Assembly (NCBI GenBank): GCA_005656395.1
Contig: SRSI01000010.1
Coordinates: 1,116,001 to 1,180,000 of the forward strand
Source: Strongyloides papillosus
Taxonomy: Eukaryota; Nematoda; Chromadorea; Rhabditida; Strongyloididae
Direction of reading: 5' to 3'
Length of the DNA stretch: 64,000 nt
The notes beneath the pieces are model-generated. The model made no database searches and was not told the origin of the DNA. It was given only the letters and a program-made list of their open reading frames with translations. Shown one piece after another: positions 50,305-62,524 of the stretch (positions within the stretch are counted from its first letter, which is position 1; every line of letters begins with the position of its first letter). A program made the translations under genes and the position numbers.

Positions 50305-53300
50305 TTATTCATCATCAAATTTTAAAACAATATTTAAAAAACTTTTGAGTAACTGTTTGGAAGACTCGTTATTTATATTCTCTGTTTCGATTAATTTTAG
50401 TAATCTACTAATTAGACGAATCAACTGTTCCGGTTTATAATCTTTTATCTCAGCTTCATCAAATTCCAAAGCCTCTATATAAGATAAGGCTACATCAAAA
50501 GATATTATTTGATTTTTTAAAATTGATCCAATATTAGGATATTTTTCTAGTAAGCAACGAATTCTAAAAGCTATGATTGGAATTAAAGAAGGAATAAGAA
50601 GTTCATGTTTAACTAGACAAGATATTGCTTTCTCTCCACGTGAATCCATAGAATGACGATAAAATAAGAAAATTTCCTAGAAAATATTTTATTGAGTACA
50701 AAAAACTTCTTACCTTTATTCTTAGTGCATCAATATTTAAATTCCAAGAACTTGATATTTGTAAAATAGTATTCCAATAATTAAGAGCGTAATCATCTTC
50801 TTCTAAAGCGAAATTTTCGATAGCTTTTTCCATAAATTCTTGTCTTCTCTTTTTACATTGTTCATCAACATCAGATATTGTTATTAAAGGATGTGAATGT
50901 AATGATTCAAAAAATGCTCTATTTCCTATTTGATCAAATAAAAACCGGGGTCTAGTTGGTAGTGATAAAGAAAATTGTAAATTCATAATTGTAGATAAAT
51001 GATAGTGATGTAAAATAAGATGGTAATTAACAGGTTGCTTTTGAAATGATATTTCAATTAATGTATCTCTGTTTATGTTTTTATCAACGTTATCTCCAAA
51101 ATCAAAGAATCTTGTAAAAAAATCTTCATAACATATTTTTATAGAGTCAGCACTTTCAATAACATTTAAAGCTTTCATAAAACAATCAAATAAACCACTA
51201 ATACAATTTATAAATTCAATTATCTCTGTTTCACCTACACCAATAAATTTTTTAAGTTCTCTATCTGTTGGTGGGTCACCTGAAATATTTAATAACTCGT
51301 ATAAAGCTTTGAATGGATTCCGTAAAAAGGTATCCCAAATCATAAGGCATAATCCGTGTTGGATAGCTGGATATGGTTGTAATATTCTTAATGAATTTAC
51401 GCAGCTATTTAATTTTGATATATTTCTAAGTTTCGACTTATTCCACAATGAAATACATTCCCAAGCGACATCAGCAAATAAAAATTCTATATTTATACTT
51501 AAAGGGAAATATTTTAAAATGTTTCTGAACGATGGTAACCATCGATTTTCCTCTATATCTTGTAGTGCTAATGAGTTATAGCGAAGATGAGATGGTAAAG
51601 TATATAATTCAGATACATTGCAGTGTGTCAATAATTCTTCAGGTGATGTTAATAATGATAATATAACATGTTGACTATCATAAAATTGGCAAAGCCATAT
51701 CCCTAATGTTTCACGATAAAAAGAATATTTTTTTTGATGTAATTTTTCTAAGGATACATCCGGTGAATATGGTAGTGTCGAAATAAATGTGAGTATTAAT
51801 AAATGTTGAATTGAAATAAATAAGGCTTCATTTTGAATATCAATGTCTTCCCAACCACTAGATATATTTAGGTTTTCAGTATTATCCTTTATAAGACTTT
51901 CATTATCTTGAGTAATTGAAAATAAAATCATTGCTAACATTAAAGCATTTCTTACATTAGTCGTTTCTGAAGTCATTTTATTTATATACGTTATTATGGA
52001 GGACTTTTCATGAAAGGAAATTTGTTGTAAAAATATTTCCAATGCTAATTTTCCATAATTGAGGGCTTCTATATAATTAATATTGTTATTGTTTGATAAA
52101 AAGTAAAGTGTATATAGCTTAATTATATAAAAATAATCAAAAGGAAGTTTGGAAATTTGTTTCATAAAATCATCCGTTGATAAAATTCCTCTAATTAATG
52201 GATTGAAAATAAAATCACCAAATGAGGAAAAATACTTAAAATCTTTAAAGCTATCATTTAATAATTGATCTCGCAATTCAATGGATTTTAAAAATTCCAC
52301 CAAACTAATACCTTCATTGTTATTTTTACATAATTGACTAGTGGAAATATCTAGTGCTTGTAAAGTATCATTAATAAAATCCTGTTGCATATTAAGACTT
52401 ATCATTTCTGCTGTCTTTTTAACATCACCTTCTTCTTGTAATTTTAAAAAATATTTGTATATTTCTAAATATTCCAAAATGTTATTTATTTCTTTTTTTT
52501 TATTTTCATCTTTAATTGTTTCTAGTAATTTCTTAGTTGTTTCAATTTTCAATATTAATGATAATTTTCCATTATAAATATATTCTAGGTATTCTCTAAA
52601 TATATTCTCAGCACATTGGAATTTTGTTATTAATTCAAACCATTTCTCATTATCCTGTATTTTAAGTGACTTTCGCATCTCAAGTACCAAGTTTTTGTCA
52701 TGAGTAGAAGCATCCAATTCATGACATAATGATAAAGAGAATGGTATCGAATATGTAACGATCATTCCGTTTGGTTTAATATAAATAAATGACAAATTTT
52801 TATTGAATGAACGTACATCATTACGACAACCTAAAATTTGATTTTGAACAAGGAGTAATCTACCATTTTTATCGGCACGAAAAGCTCCCACACGTTTACC
52901 AGTTCTTAAAGACCATATTTCTAGTATGGCTCTTTTAGGCAAGTAAAATACAACAAACAATGTCTTTGATTTGCACTTTTCCTTTTCTAAATCTACTATA
53001 CCGTATGTTTCATAAAAGGCACATTTAGCATTGCGGTATCTCAAAAAATAATAAAATAAGATATCCTAATTTTTCATCACTTACCCTTTCCATATTTTTA
53101 AAACTAAGTTTGTTCTAGTACAAACTAACGATATTCTTGCTATTGAATCACATATCAAAGCATAATCCCATGGTTCAGGAGCTTTGAAAATACGTTCTCC
53201 TTTACGTCCTTCATCTTTTAATATACATTTTGCAGGAGCATGTGAATAAGGAATTGAAGAAGGATGATCCTTCTTGGTAACTTCTTTTGTTTGAGAAGAA

Positions 53301-54398
53301 CTAAAACCAAGAAAAGATCGAATCCCAAAACTAGGAATATATGATGCCACTCCTTCTGTAACTATTTTTTTTACATTGTGTAAACCTTCTGTAATTAAAT
53401 CTCTTCCTGAATTTTTATCCCACCAATTAAAGACAGCCCATCCATTTTCTCCTGTTGTAATATATGTAGAATAAACTGGTATTGATCTAGAACTAATAAT
53501 AGCATTCTCCCCGTCTTCAGAAAACGAAGCTTCTACTATACGATCAAACAGTGGCGGTTTATATGGTCGTGTAATTTGAAAATCTTCAGATTGTAAACCA
53601 TTTTCAAGATATAAAACATGACATGGAATATCAAGATTCATAGAAATATCATCAATATTCATTTCACGTTTAGCTATTTTTGAACGAGCTGATATTAAAG
53701 TTGTAAACAGACCTTTTCCTTCAAAAATTATTAATCTATTTTTGCATAAAAAGCACAGTTCTTGATGACCAGGTAATGTAGAATTATCAAAATCTATTCT
53801 TTTTATTGCAAAATGAGAGATATGTTCTTTAAAAATAATAACACCAGTTTCAGTAAAAAATAATGCATGTCCCGTAGATAAACCCAAAATAATACAAGTC
53901 CAATTAACATGACCAGTATCAGTTTTTCCTTTACCAGATATGGGTAGTACATACAAACATCGTATAAAATCTTTACTAGGATTTTCCAAAAACTCTGATA
54001 CATCTTTTTCAGCAATAATATTTATTTGGCTTCCTTTTTTTTCTAAAACAACAAACTTCTTAAAATTAACTAAAACTATGTATTCACTGTTTAGTGAAAC
54101 TCCAATTAAACAATTTTCTATCCATTTATCATTTAGTTCCTCATCCTTTCTCTTATCATCCTGAAAAAAAACGATGAAAAATTAAAATTTTAGTATTACT
54201 CACTTCATTTAAATTATTCTTTTCCCATTCGTCATCTTCAGAATTTTTATTGAAATCTAATATATTTCTACCATTTAATTCATCTTCAGTACTATCATTC
54301 TTCTCATTTTGCACTTTAGCATCTTTGAAAAGAAAATTATTTATTCGTCCAATTTGACTTTCACTTAACTGAGCTAAAAAAACTTCACTACAACTCAT
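50305..54398 (-). CDS. rbg-2: Rab3 GTPase-activating protein non-catalytic subunit (RAB3GAP2)
   Basis: Regulatory subunit of the RAB3GAP complex, which acts on Rab3 in exocytosis and with RAB3GAP1 as a GEF for Rab18 at the ER. Four exons: 54398-54204, 54160-53085, 53039-50714 and 50676-50305, with introns of 43, 45 and 37 nt; about 1,322 residues against 1,393 in human. The N-terminal beta-propeller region shows VNWTCIILGLSTGHALFFTE, PGHQELCFLCKNRL, PYKPPLFDRIVEAS, APEPWDYALICDSIARISLV and, across an intron, VLKIWKG/YRNAKCAFYE, matching the human MWKGYRDAQ segment. This is followed by LPKRAILEIWSLRTGKRVGAF and a long helical C-terminal half. The start is the ATG at 54398 (MSCSEVFLAQLSES); the acidic segment after it is disordered. 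Confidence 0.92.
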
Positions 54399-55242
54399 TT
54401 TAAACAAAATATTTCCAATTATTTTAAATATACAATAATTATAATATTTATAGTCCTAATATATTCTTGAATGTTAACTGCTACTGTGATTTGTATTTTT
54501 ATAAATACTACAAATCATATATTCTATAATAAAAATTAACAAATATTAAATAATGGTTAAAAATAGTATATAAATATCGCTTTTCACAAATGATAATAAA
54601 AATATATATAAAAAAATGATTAATACTTTAATTATAAACCACGTGAATCTATGAAATGTACATATTCCCAAAATGTAATATTAACCAAAATTTTCTTTTT
54701 ACATCATCAACTGATATTTCAATATATCTAGATAGAATATTTCACTTGTAAATACTATTTTCTCACATCTTCTAAATAATTTTAGTCATAAACCCTATTT
54801 GTTGATTAGATAATTTAACAAAGAAAATGAAATTATGGTGAAGGTAAATTTAAACAATTCATGTCTCCATAGCAGTTCATAATTTTACTGGAAAATAGTT
54901 TAAGCATTTAATCGCTTTTTTTAAAATTATCAGTAGCAGTAGAATATTATTCTCTAATATTTATAAACATAGTTTAAATAGCAAATTCAATCACTGTATT
55001 ATATTGTGAGTATTCTAATACATTTTAACTCTATACAAGAAAAAAGATAATTCCAAAATTATTTCATATTAAAGAAATTTTATTAAAATGCCATCACTTA
55101 GACAATATGAAGCAGAAGTACTTTTATACAAATTCAATACATATTAATTTCTTCGCCTATTTTCTCTTATATTTAATTTTCTTTTCATTTTATTAGATCC
55201 CATGCTAAAATTTTAAATTAGAAATTTCTTTTATTCTTAAAC
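54399..55242. other. Intergenic DNA between RAB3GAP2 and MPHOSPH6
   Basis: AT-rich, no exon recognised. Holds the RAB3GAP2 promoter and the MPHOSPH6 3' UTR. Confidence 0.4.
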
Positions 55243-55813
55243 CTACACATTAATAAATTCTTTATCATTTACATCCTTCTTTTCCATGTGTTCAAAGTCT
55301 TCTTCCTCCTTATTTCCATTTTTTAGATTCTCATGAAATAGCATTAATTTCTAAAAGTAACATAATATTTATTTATTTAAACTACCTACTTCGACTTCTT
55401 GGTTAAAACCTTTAAAAGATTTTCTTCCAAAACTGAGATCTTGTAATTTCATATAACTGTCTTCGAAAATGTACGATATATTCTTTGCTGACTTTTCGCT
55501 TCTTAGAATATAAAAAACTTTAGGATAAAATAAACTATCAAAACTTACTTAATAACATTATTTCCCGACGTATACATTACTTTCGAAGATCCAGATAAAC
55601 TAATATTGTCTCTAAATTTGTTAATTACATTATCCGATATAATATTAATTTTCTGTTTTTCTTTAAAATCAGCAACTTTATTCTTAGTTCGCTTCATAAA
55701 CTGAAACAACCATATTTTACCTTTACTTTCCTTAAACTTACTTTCATATCCAAGACACCTCTTGAAACTGTTTTCTCAAAAAAATGTTGCCGTTCCTCAC
55801 TTTTTGGTTTCAT
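55243..55813 (-). CDS. MPHOSPH6: M-phase phosphoprotein 6 homologue, nuclear exosome cofactor
   Basis: Four short exons joined by hand: 55813-55742, 55700-55549, 55501-55390 and 55350-55243, giving 147 residues against 160 in human. Introns are 41, 47 and 39 nt with clean GT...AG ends, and phases agree throughout. Identity rests on two conserved blocks. The N-terminal one is GVLDMK/FMKRTKNK, matching the human LLRMKFMQR. The second is SYMKLQDLSFGRKSFKGFNQ followed by EVEKLM, which matches human SFLLCEDLLYGRMSFRGFNPEVEKLM. Human MPHOSPH6 bridges the RNA exosome to the MTR4 helicase and is needed for 5.8S rRNA 3' processing; the same role is inferred here. The C terminus is acidic, then basic. 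No single exon is longer than 51 codons, so the gene is easy to miss. Confidence 0.88.
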
Positions 55814-56695
55814 TTCTCGTATCTATAACTCTTTAATAAAAAAATTTCAAAAGTTCAAATAAATTTGTATAAAATCACGTTTTCCTCCCAAAACGATAAA
55901 TTTCATACGCACTGTTCCATTATTATCAAGGCGCCGTCCAGTCTTATGCTTGCAATCACCATTCCGACCTATTATTTTTCACTATCTCTTGCTTCTATCA
56001 CTTACCATCGATTAATATAGGAAGCTTAAAATTACATAACAATGAACTTATATATGACATTCAATTAACAAGTGTGTTTTCAATGTGTAAAGTATTTTAT
56101 ATATCAAGAAAAATATAATTATTAAAAAACGTATATCAAGGCAATTCATTTATTTGTTTTTTAATTTATTAGAATAATTTACAATTTTATCACGTATCCA
56201 TACTTAAATCCATTTTTTTTAAAATTTCTATTTGTTTCTTTCTATCCACCAATTCCCATATCTTTTTTAACCTTAATTTATAGATAAGTGTAAAATCTTT
56301 CTTCATAAACATTACAGTAGTCATTTTTTATTTTCATTTCGAGAATATTGTATAATTTAGACAAATAATGCTTGTTAAATCCATTTAATTACAAAAACTT
56401 CTTTAAGTTAAATAATATTTAATTTTTTACTACTACTATTTCTAAAGGGAATTTTTAAAAATTTATAAGTGTTTTCAAGTACAACATTTTTTGGCCTGTT
56501 TGCCAAAAAATCAATGCTTTACTTGGTAGGGACTTTTTTGCGTATTTTTTAGTAACTGCTAGATATTATTGATGTCATGGTTAAGTATATCATTAAAATT
56601 TTTATCAATGACAATTTTAGATAGTTTTTTAAAGATAAACAGATATTTTTAAATATATTAATTTGTATACTAGATTTTTTCGAAGATATTTCAGT
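55814..56695. other. Divergent promoter region between MPHOSPH6 and ZNRF
   Basis: Mostly AT-rich. An unusually GC-rich island for this window lies at about 55910-55975 (GGCGCCGTCCAGTC-like), possibly a 5' UTR exon or promoter element of MPHOSPH6. A TTTCAG acceptor ends at 56694, two bases before the ZNRF ATG. Confidence 0.4.
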
Positions 56696-57337
56696 ATGGG
56701 AGCCAAACAATCTGTGCAGTCTAGTATCGAAGTAGGCACAATTTCTATCCGATAAAATATTTTTTAGAGCCGTCAAAGATCGAACTCTGTTATAGACAAC
56801 TCAACTACAGGAAATAGTTCTAGAAGACGTGAGTCATCAATTGAACAAAATAATCGTACTAGTAGAAGAAGATTTGAATCTAGTGGAGATGATTTATTTA
56901 TAACGGAAGGATCTAGCAATATTGGAAACAGTATGTCTTTGGGGTTTCCTTTGTTGCTTTTTGGTGACAGCGGAAACCAAAATAGAAGACGGGGTAACAA
57001 TAATCACGATGCACTGCGTATTGTACGATCTCAAAGTCAATGTCCCGTTTGTAAAAAGGTAGTTTCAAATCAAGAGTTACCAACACATTTAAATGAGTGC
57101 TTAAAACCGCGATTACAATACAACAGTATGTTTTTAAGTATTTTTTTAATTCTATCATTTTTAGATGAGGTACTAACACAAGACAGAGGAGAATGCCCTA
57201 TTTGTTTAGAAGAAATGGAAAAGGGAAGTACGATAGCACGACTAGAATGCTTTTGCATTTTCCACAAACATTGTATTGATACGTGGTTATGCCGTGGTAA
57301 CTCTAATTGGTGCCCAGAACACCCAGTGTATGACTAA
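56696..57337 (+). CDS. ZNRF: ZNRF1/2-type RING E3 ubiquitin ligase, N-myristoylated
   Basis: 188 residues, exons 56696-56731, 56768-57125 and 57165-57337, with introns of 36 and 39 nt. The protein begins MGAKQS, the N-myristoylation signal of ZNRF proteins, which anchors them to endosomal, lysosomal or synaptic membranes. A Ser/Arg-rich middle follows, then the family's single zinc finger CPVCKKVVSNQELPTHLNEC (104-123). After an intron the RING closes the protein: ECPICLEEMEKGSTIARLEC, FCIFHKHCIDTW and the hallmark WCPEHP end. All metal ligands are present. The second intron (57126-57164) has a length divisible by three and no stop, so it can be misread as coding. The first exon is only 12 codons and is preceded by a strong TTTCAG acceptor. 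Confidence 0.93.
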
Positions 57338-57663
57338 TTATTTTCTACATAAGCATAATGGGAGATATATTTTATGGGTATGCAAAATAAAACTCGAGTA
57401 TAATAAACAAAATACGTGCCTGTTCAAATTATTGTGCACGATTGTAAGCACAAAGTTACTACAACCTGCTGTTCGGCAATAACTTATAAGTAATATATAT
57501 ATATATTATATAACTAATCAATCACCTATCATATTTTAATAAACGTTTATTTAGTAACTCAAATTAAATTCCATAGGTATGTAATAAATTTTAAAATCCT
57601 ACAAACATTTGAGAATATTAGAAATATTAACAATCTTAGGAGGAAAAAAAATAGTTATCACCT
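57338..57663. other. 3' region between convergent genes
   Basis: Separates ZNRF (+) from REEP5 (-). Contains a short AT dinucleotide run near 57497; no gene. Confidence 0.4.
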
Positions 57664-58251
57664 CTAGTTAATTTTAACTGTCTTTTCAAATTGTTCGCGA
57701 GCTGAATCACCAACTCTAGCAGCTCTTTTTAAAGCTTCGTCGATAGATTGTTGGTGTTTGAGTATAACAGGTTTCACAAATCTAAAGTAAAGTGTTTGAG
57801 CTCCATTGGTAAATGGCAAGTAAAGGTAAAGACAGAAAGCACACTTGACAAGCCAGTATAACGGGAATACCGAGACGATGGCAACTGAAAATGTTTCAAT
57901 AAGGCTGAAAAATGCATAGACAACCCAGTACGTCAACCATTGTGTGTCATCTTCTTTTGGAGCCGATTCTATTGCTTTAACTGAGATATATGCTGGATAA
58001 GCAAACCCTATGAAATTACACATTAGACTTGCATAGTGTCCAAAAACCAAGTAGAGAACATTTAGAACGAAAAAACCTGAAGAAAAGAAATATTTATTAG
58101 TAGGAAATATCGACCTACCTGCAACAATATGGATACGTTTAACTCCGGTTTTCTTCTCGACGTTTTCAAAGATATCGTTGAAATATCCAGGTTGATGAAG
58201 TTTCTTATCCAAATCACTGGCAAATTTTTCAACTGCAGGTGGAAGAGGCAT
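57664..58251 (-). CDS. yop-1: REEP5/YOP1-type ER-shaping hairpin protein
   Basis: 181 residues from exons 58251-58119 and 58076-57664. The 42 nt intron is GTAGGT...TTCAG, phase 1. The TB2/DP1/HVA22 domain is clear: EKKTGVKRIHIVAG joined to FFVLNVLYLVFG, CNFIGFAYPAYISVKAIES, EDDTQWLTYWVVYAFFSLIE, then PLYWLVKCAFCLYLYLP and NGAQTLYFRFVKP. Four hydrophobic segments form the two wedge hairpins that curve tubular ER. The C-terminal amphipathic helix (HQQSIDEALKRAARVGDSAR) matches that of REEP5, which helps curvature. The intron carries no in-frame stop, so an unspliced reading would insert 14 residues just before the first hairpin; the family pattern shows the spliced form is right. Confidence 0.95.
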   Translation of the reverse strand: MPLPPAVEKFASDLDKKLHQPGYFNDIFENVEKKTGVKRIHIVAGRSIFPTNKYFFSSGFFVLNVLYLVFGHYASLMCNFIGFAYPAYISVKAIESAPKEDDTQWLTYWVVYAFFSLIETFSVAIVSVFPLYWLVKCAFCLYLYLPFTNGAQTLYFRFVKPVILKHQQSIDEALKRAARVGDSAREQFEKTVKIN

Positions 58252-59769
58252 AGTAAAAAAACTGTAACAAAAAAAACAATTTAAGAGAGTATTTATAAGG
58301 ATTATTGCGCCAAGAAATTATAATTTCGAAAAATCCAGGGGGAAAAATTAATTCCGTAAATAAAATAACAAACTATTTAACGCAATAATAATAAATAAAA
58401 ATTAAAGGATAACCCAAAGTATTTAGTTAACAAAACCAATATATAAGAACGATTGAACAACAAGTCGCTACAGAAAGTTCTAGTTGAACATTTGACACTT
58501 CCACAATGAAGCCTGTTTCGCCTTGTAAAACTATCAATTAAACAATTAAATTTCTCGACAGTGTCACAGGAAATAGTAAGAAGTAGTTACAATAATTTCT
58601 TTTCCCACTAAATTAGTTGAGTTATAAAATCCATTGTACTGTAAACTACAAGACAAAAATAAACAAAATCTAAACATTTTTAAAGTTACTAAACCACATG
58701 TGGGAAATCCCCAAAAAATGGCATACATACACCTGAAAGCACACATGTACAATACAGCAAAAAAAAAACTTGGTGTGCAAAGTAATCCATAACTTGTCTA
58801 TCCAAACATTGTAACCATTGGTACAAAAAGTCTCTTATAATTCTTTAAACAGTCGATAATTTTAAAAAACAAAAATACCAATGTAGGAGAATGGACACAA
58901 AATCAATTTCACTACAACTGAGTAAACAATACTTAGCGGGTAAACTAAATTCTACTCTTATAAAACTATGTAAAATGCCGCAGTAATTTTAATACATATA
59001 TCACTATAACATATAAAATTTTACAATTCAAATAATAGTTAAGATAAAACATTTTGACACACTATAGTCATTTAAAAATTGAAATACCAATACTCTACTC
59101 TTAAAGCGCAAATTGTCATTTTAAAAATTCAAATGTATCTCTTTTGACTAGTAAAAAAAGATGACAAAAAAAAATGCCATTGGTAAAAAACATTCCAATG
59201 TGAATACTTCATTAAGATATAGTAAATGAAAGCTGAGTACTAATTTAAAATTACTATTGATGATAGAAAGACTGGAAATTAATTTGTTCATATATCTTTA
59301 GTAACAATTCCAGATAGACAGTTAAAATTATACTCTCGTCCTGAACAGGATAACAAATTTTTGTAGCTAAGGGAAACTCAAAAATTATATATAAAACGAA
59401 AAAAAAATGCATGGATAAATTCACCAACTTTGTCTAAGCCATGGAGGATAAACAACAACATCGTTTAAAAAAACAACTGATGACTGCAGAAAGTTGTAGG
59501 AACATTCATATTTCCTTGTATTTCTCTACCTACTTTCAATCTCCTGAGGAAAGAGTTACAAAAAACAAACAAATATCATCCAAACAAATTACTCGATTTT
59601 TGCATAACATACCGCCATAATATCGTTGTAGAATACGAACATTGGAAATGTGTTGCTTTAAAGGTTGTTGTCCACCAACGATCTTTTATTTCACCGTTTA
59701 ATATTTCTAATTTTTCTGTAACTTTATTATGTTTATTAACTAATTTTTTAAAAATTTTTAGAAGATAAT
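58252..59769. other. Divergent promoter region of REEP5 and CDK9
   Basis: 1.5 kb, less AT-rich than other spacers, without a convincing coding exon on either strand. It ends in AATTTTTAG (59753-59761), a likely spliced-leader acceptor eight bases before the CDK9 ATG. Confidence 0.45.
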
Positions 59770-61107
59770 ATGAATAATTTTCCTTTCAAAGGTAATGAAG
59801 TCACAATTGGTCAAAAAAGAGAACATCCCGACAAAGAATTGGCCAGGAAATCACTTGCTCCCAAAATTTTTATTACTGAGGAAATGAAGAAATATGTGAG
59901 AAGTTACCAGTTTCCTCTGATGTCGAAGTTGTCAGATAAGTATAAAAAAATTGAAAAAATTGGGGAAGGTACATTTGGATTAGTTTTCAAAGGAAAATGT
60001 TTGAAAACCAATAAAGATGTTGCTTTGAAAAAAATTATTGTTGATCCCACTAAGGATGATGGTTTCCCAATTACTGCTTTGCGTGAAATTAAATATTTAC
60101 AAATGGTTAAAAATGAGAATGTTACGGAATTGTTAGAAGTGGTATCTGAAGATGACAAAGATTCCGATGGTAAATACAAATTATGTTCTTCATTTTATTT
60201 GGTGTTAGCGTTTTGTGATCATGATTTATGTGCTATTATCGCTCATAATAAAACTATAAAATTAACCATTCCTGAAATTAAGAAAATGGCCAAAGATTTG
60301 TTTAACGGTTTATATGCTATTCACGGTTCCAAATTACTACACAGAGATTTAAAATCTGCAAATATTTTATTGTCATCAGAGAAGGGCGGAACATTAAAAA
60401 TTGCAGATTTTGGACTTTCTAGGTTACATACAGTTTCAAAAAATGAAAAACAATTGTATACAAATAGAGTCGTGACTTTATGGTATAGAGCTCCAGAATT
60501 GTTACTTGGGGAACGACAGTATGATGGTGCTATAGATATGTGGTCTGCTGGTTGTATTCTTTCAGAATTTTTTATTGACGATAGAGCATTGTTTACCGGT
60601 AATGTAGAGACAGAGGTTATCGAAAAGATTGTACGAGAGTGTGGATCCATAAATCCTGAAAGCATGCCAAATTGCCAGAATTTAGATAATTATAAAAAAT
60701 TTAATCTTCCACAAGGTGTAAAAAGGAGAATACAAAATACACTGGGTCAAAAAGTAAAAGATCAAAATATTATGTCTGTTATTGACAATCTTTTAACGTT
60801 GGACCCAAAAAAGCGGATGACAGCAGATAAAGCGTTGGATCATGATATGTTTTTTCATTATCCTATGCCAGCAGAAGATTTAAGAGAACTATTTGGCCGT
60901 ATAAAGGTAATTTTTTTTAAAAATATATTCTTTAAAGTAAATTAACTATTTTAGGGTAAACATTTCTATGAATTTACTACTGGTAGTGGAGCCCATATTA
61001 AAAACCCGAAAAATAACTTTAAAAATGCTCCTCCACAAGGACCAAAAGGTAAATCTCAACTAGCATCGAACAGAAAGGGTGATGCATTTATTGATCATGT
61101 TTTTTAA
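59770..61107 (+). CDS. cdk-9: Cyclin-dependent kinase 9, catalytic subunit of P-TEFb
   Basis: Phosphorylates the RNA polymerase II C-terminal domain and elongation factors in the nucleus to release paused polymerase. Exons 59770-60906 and 60955-61107 (48 nt intron, phase 0), giving 429 residues. The kinase domain starts after a ~55-residue N-terminal extension: GEGTFG (65-70), Lys87 in VALKK, then PITALRE (100-106), the cyclin-binding helix that gave CDK9 its first name. HRDLKSAN (191-198) and DFG (213-215) are intact. The T-loop reads YTNRVVTLWYRAPELLLGER, with the activating threonine at 231. The second exon adds a short Gly/Lys/Asn-rich tail (FYEFTTGSGAHIKNPKNN) ending FIDHVF. AATAAA lies at 61351-61356. 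Confidence 0.96.
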
Positions 61108-62524
61108 AAGTATTATAAAATTAACTTATTCAATATCTCATTACTTTACAATTGTGTTAAAATTTTTTTGTTTATGCATGATAATGTTTATATTAAACAT
61201 AATTTTTACAACAAAGATGATTCAATTGTTTATCACTACAGAAAAATGGATGTTTTTTAGAACAATTTATCTGATGAAGTTGAATTAAAGTTGTTTTTTT
61301 TTCAATATTCTTGATAACCAATGACATAATGTAGATTATATAAATTTTTGAATAAATGTGAGCTTTCTATTTGTTTATTATCATTTTAATTATTTCCGTT
61401 ATTTAAGAAATATTTTGATTTGATTATTTGCTCTCTGATTACAAAGAGACTCTTTGTAAATTTCTAAATAACTACAGAAATATGTGTTCAGTTATAGAAT
61501 TTTAATTTCTATAGCTATTTTGATAAATAGTGGAATTTCAACAACAGCATCGTATGAACGTTTTCATATTAACTACTGATGATACTCACTGTATAAGCTT
61601 TTTAACGTTATAAAAAATGTTTTATATATAATAAGTATAAAAAAATAATAATAGTGATTATCTTATATGTTTTAGATGTATTTTTTAGAATGTATGGGTA
61701 GCGTTTAATTTAATTCGTTTTAATCATTTATGTTTATAAACTTTATATTATTATAATATATGTTACATGAAATTCAAACATATTTATATCACTACATGTT
61801 ATCGTTATCAGATTCTCTTTAAAAAATTACTTTAATATTGTATAATATCTTTGTACTTAATAAAAGTTTCAATAAATTTAATACTTTGGTGCATTAAAAA
61901 AACAATTTGTATAAAAGTATAAACAAGAAATGCATTTTTCAATAGATTAAAAAAATCTATAAGAAAAGAATATAAATAATCTTCATTAATTGTTTTAAAT
62001 GACTATTTTTTTCTACATTTCTTGTAGCTATTTCATATTTATGATTTTAAAAATACTATACTTAAAAGAAGAAAAAACTTTGGTATTTGGCTTTTGATAA
62101 GCATATTAAATTTTGTATAATATGATTAAAAAGAATTACAGAGTGCCTCACGAAATTCTCTTACCCGAAGAGATAAAAAACTTTTAGGTTTTTGTTTTAA
62201 AATATAAAAATGTTTTCGAAATTTAAGTTAATCACAAAAATTTTTGTGGAACACTCTATGTTATTTAACACAAATTCTTTCAAAAAAAATTAATGCAAGG
62301 ATATTTTTTCTTTAATATATGACATTGTTTTTGGTAATAATAAATATATCACAATAAAAGATAAAGTTTTAAGACATTACACTATCATCATTATTGGAAT
62401 ATTAATTAAAGGAAATTATTTGTAGATAAAGTACATATAAAAGCAACATTAACTAATTGAATAAAAGATAGAAAAATGAAATTTTAAATATAAAAATTTA
62501 TTATAAAAAAATCATATAATGATT
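61108..62524. other. Intergenic DNA between convergent genes
   Basis: AT-rich 1.4 kb carrying the 3' UTRs of CDK9 and the SLC35F gene. A 69-codon hydrophobic frame right after CDK9 is of chance length. Nothing else recognised. Confidence 0.45.

Noticed and set aside
58564..58752. 62-codon cysteine-rich minus-strand frame upstream of REEP5
   Set aside because: No leader-plus-domain logic, no splice link to REEP5, and a length expected by chance.
61079..61288. Hydrophobic 69-codon frame overlapping the CDK9 end
   Set aside because: It overlaps the spliced last exon of CDK9 in another frame and is of chance length.
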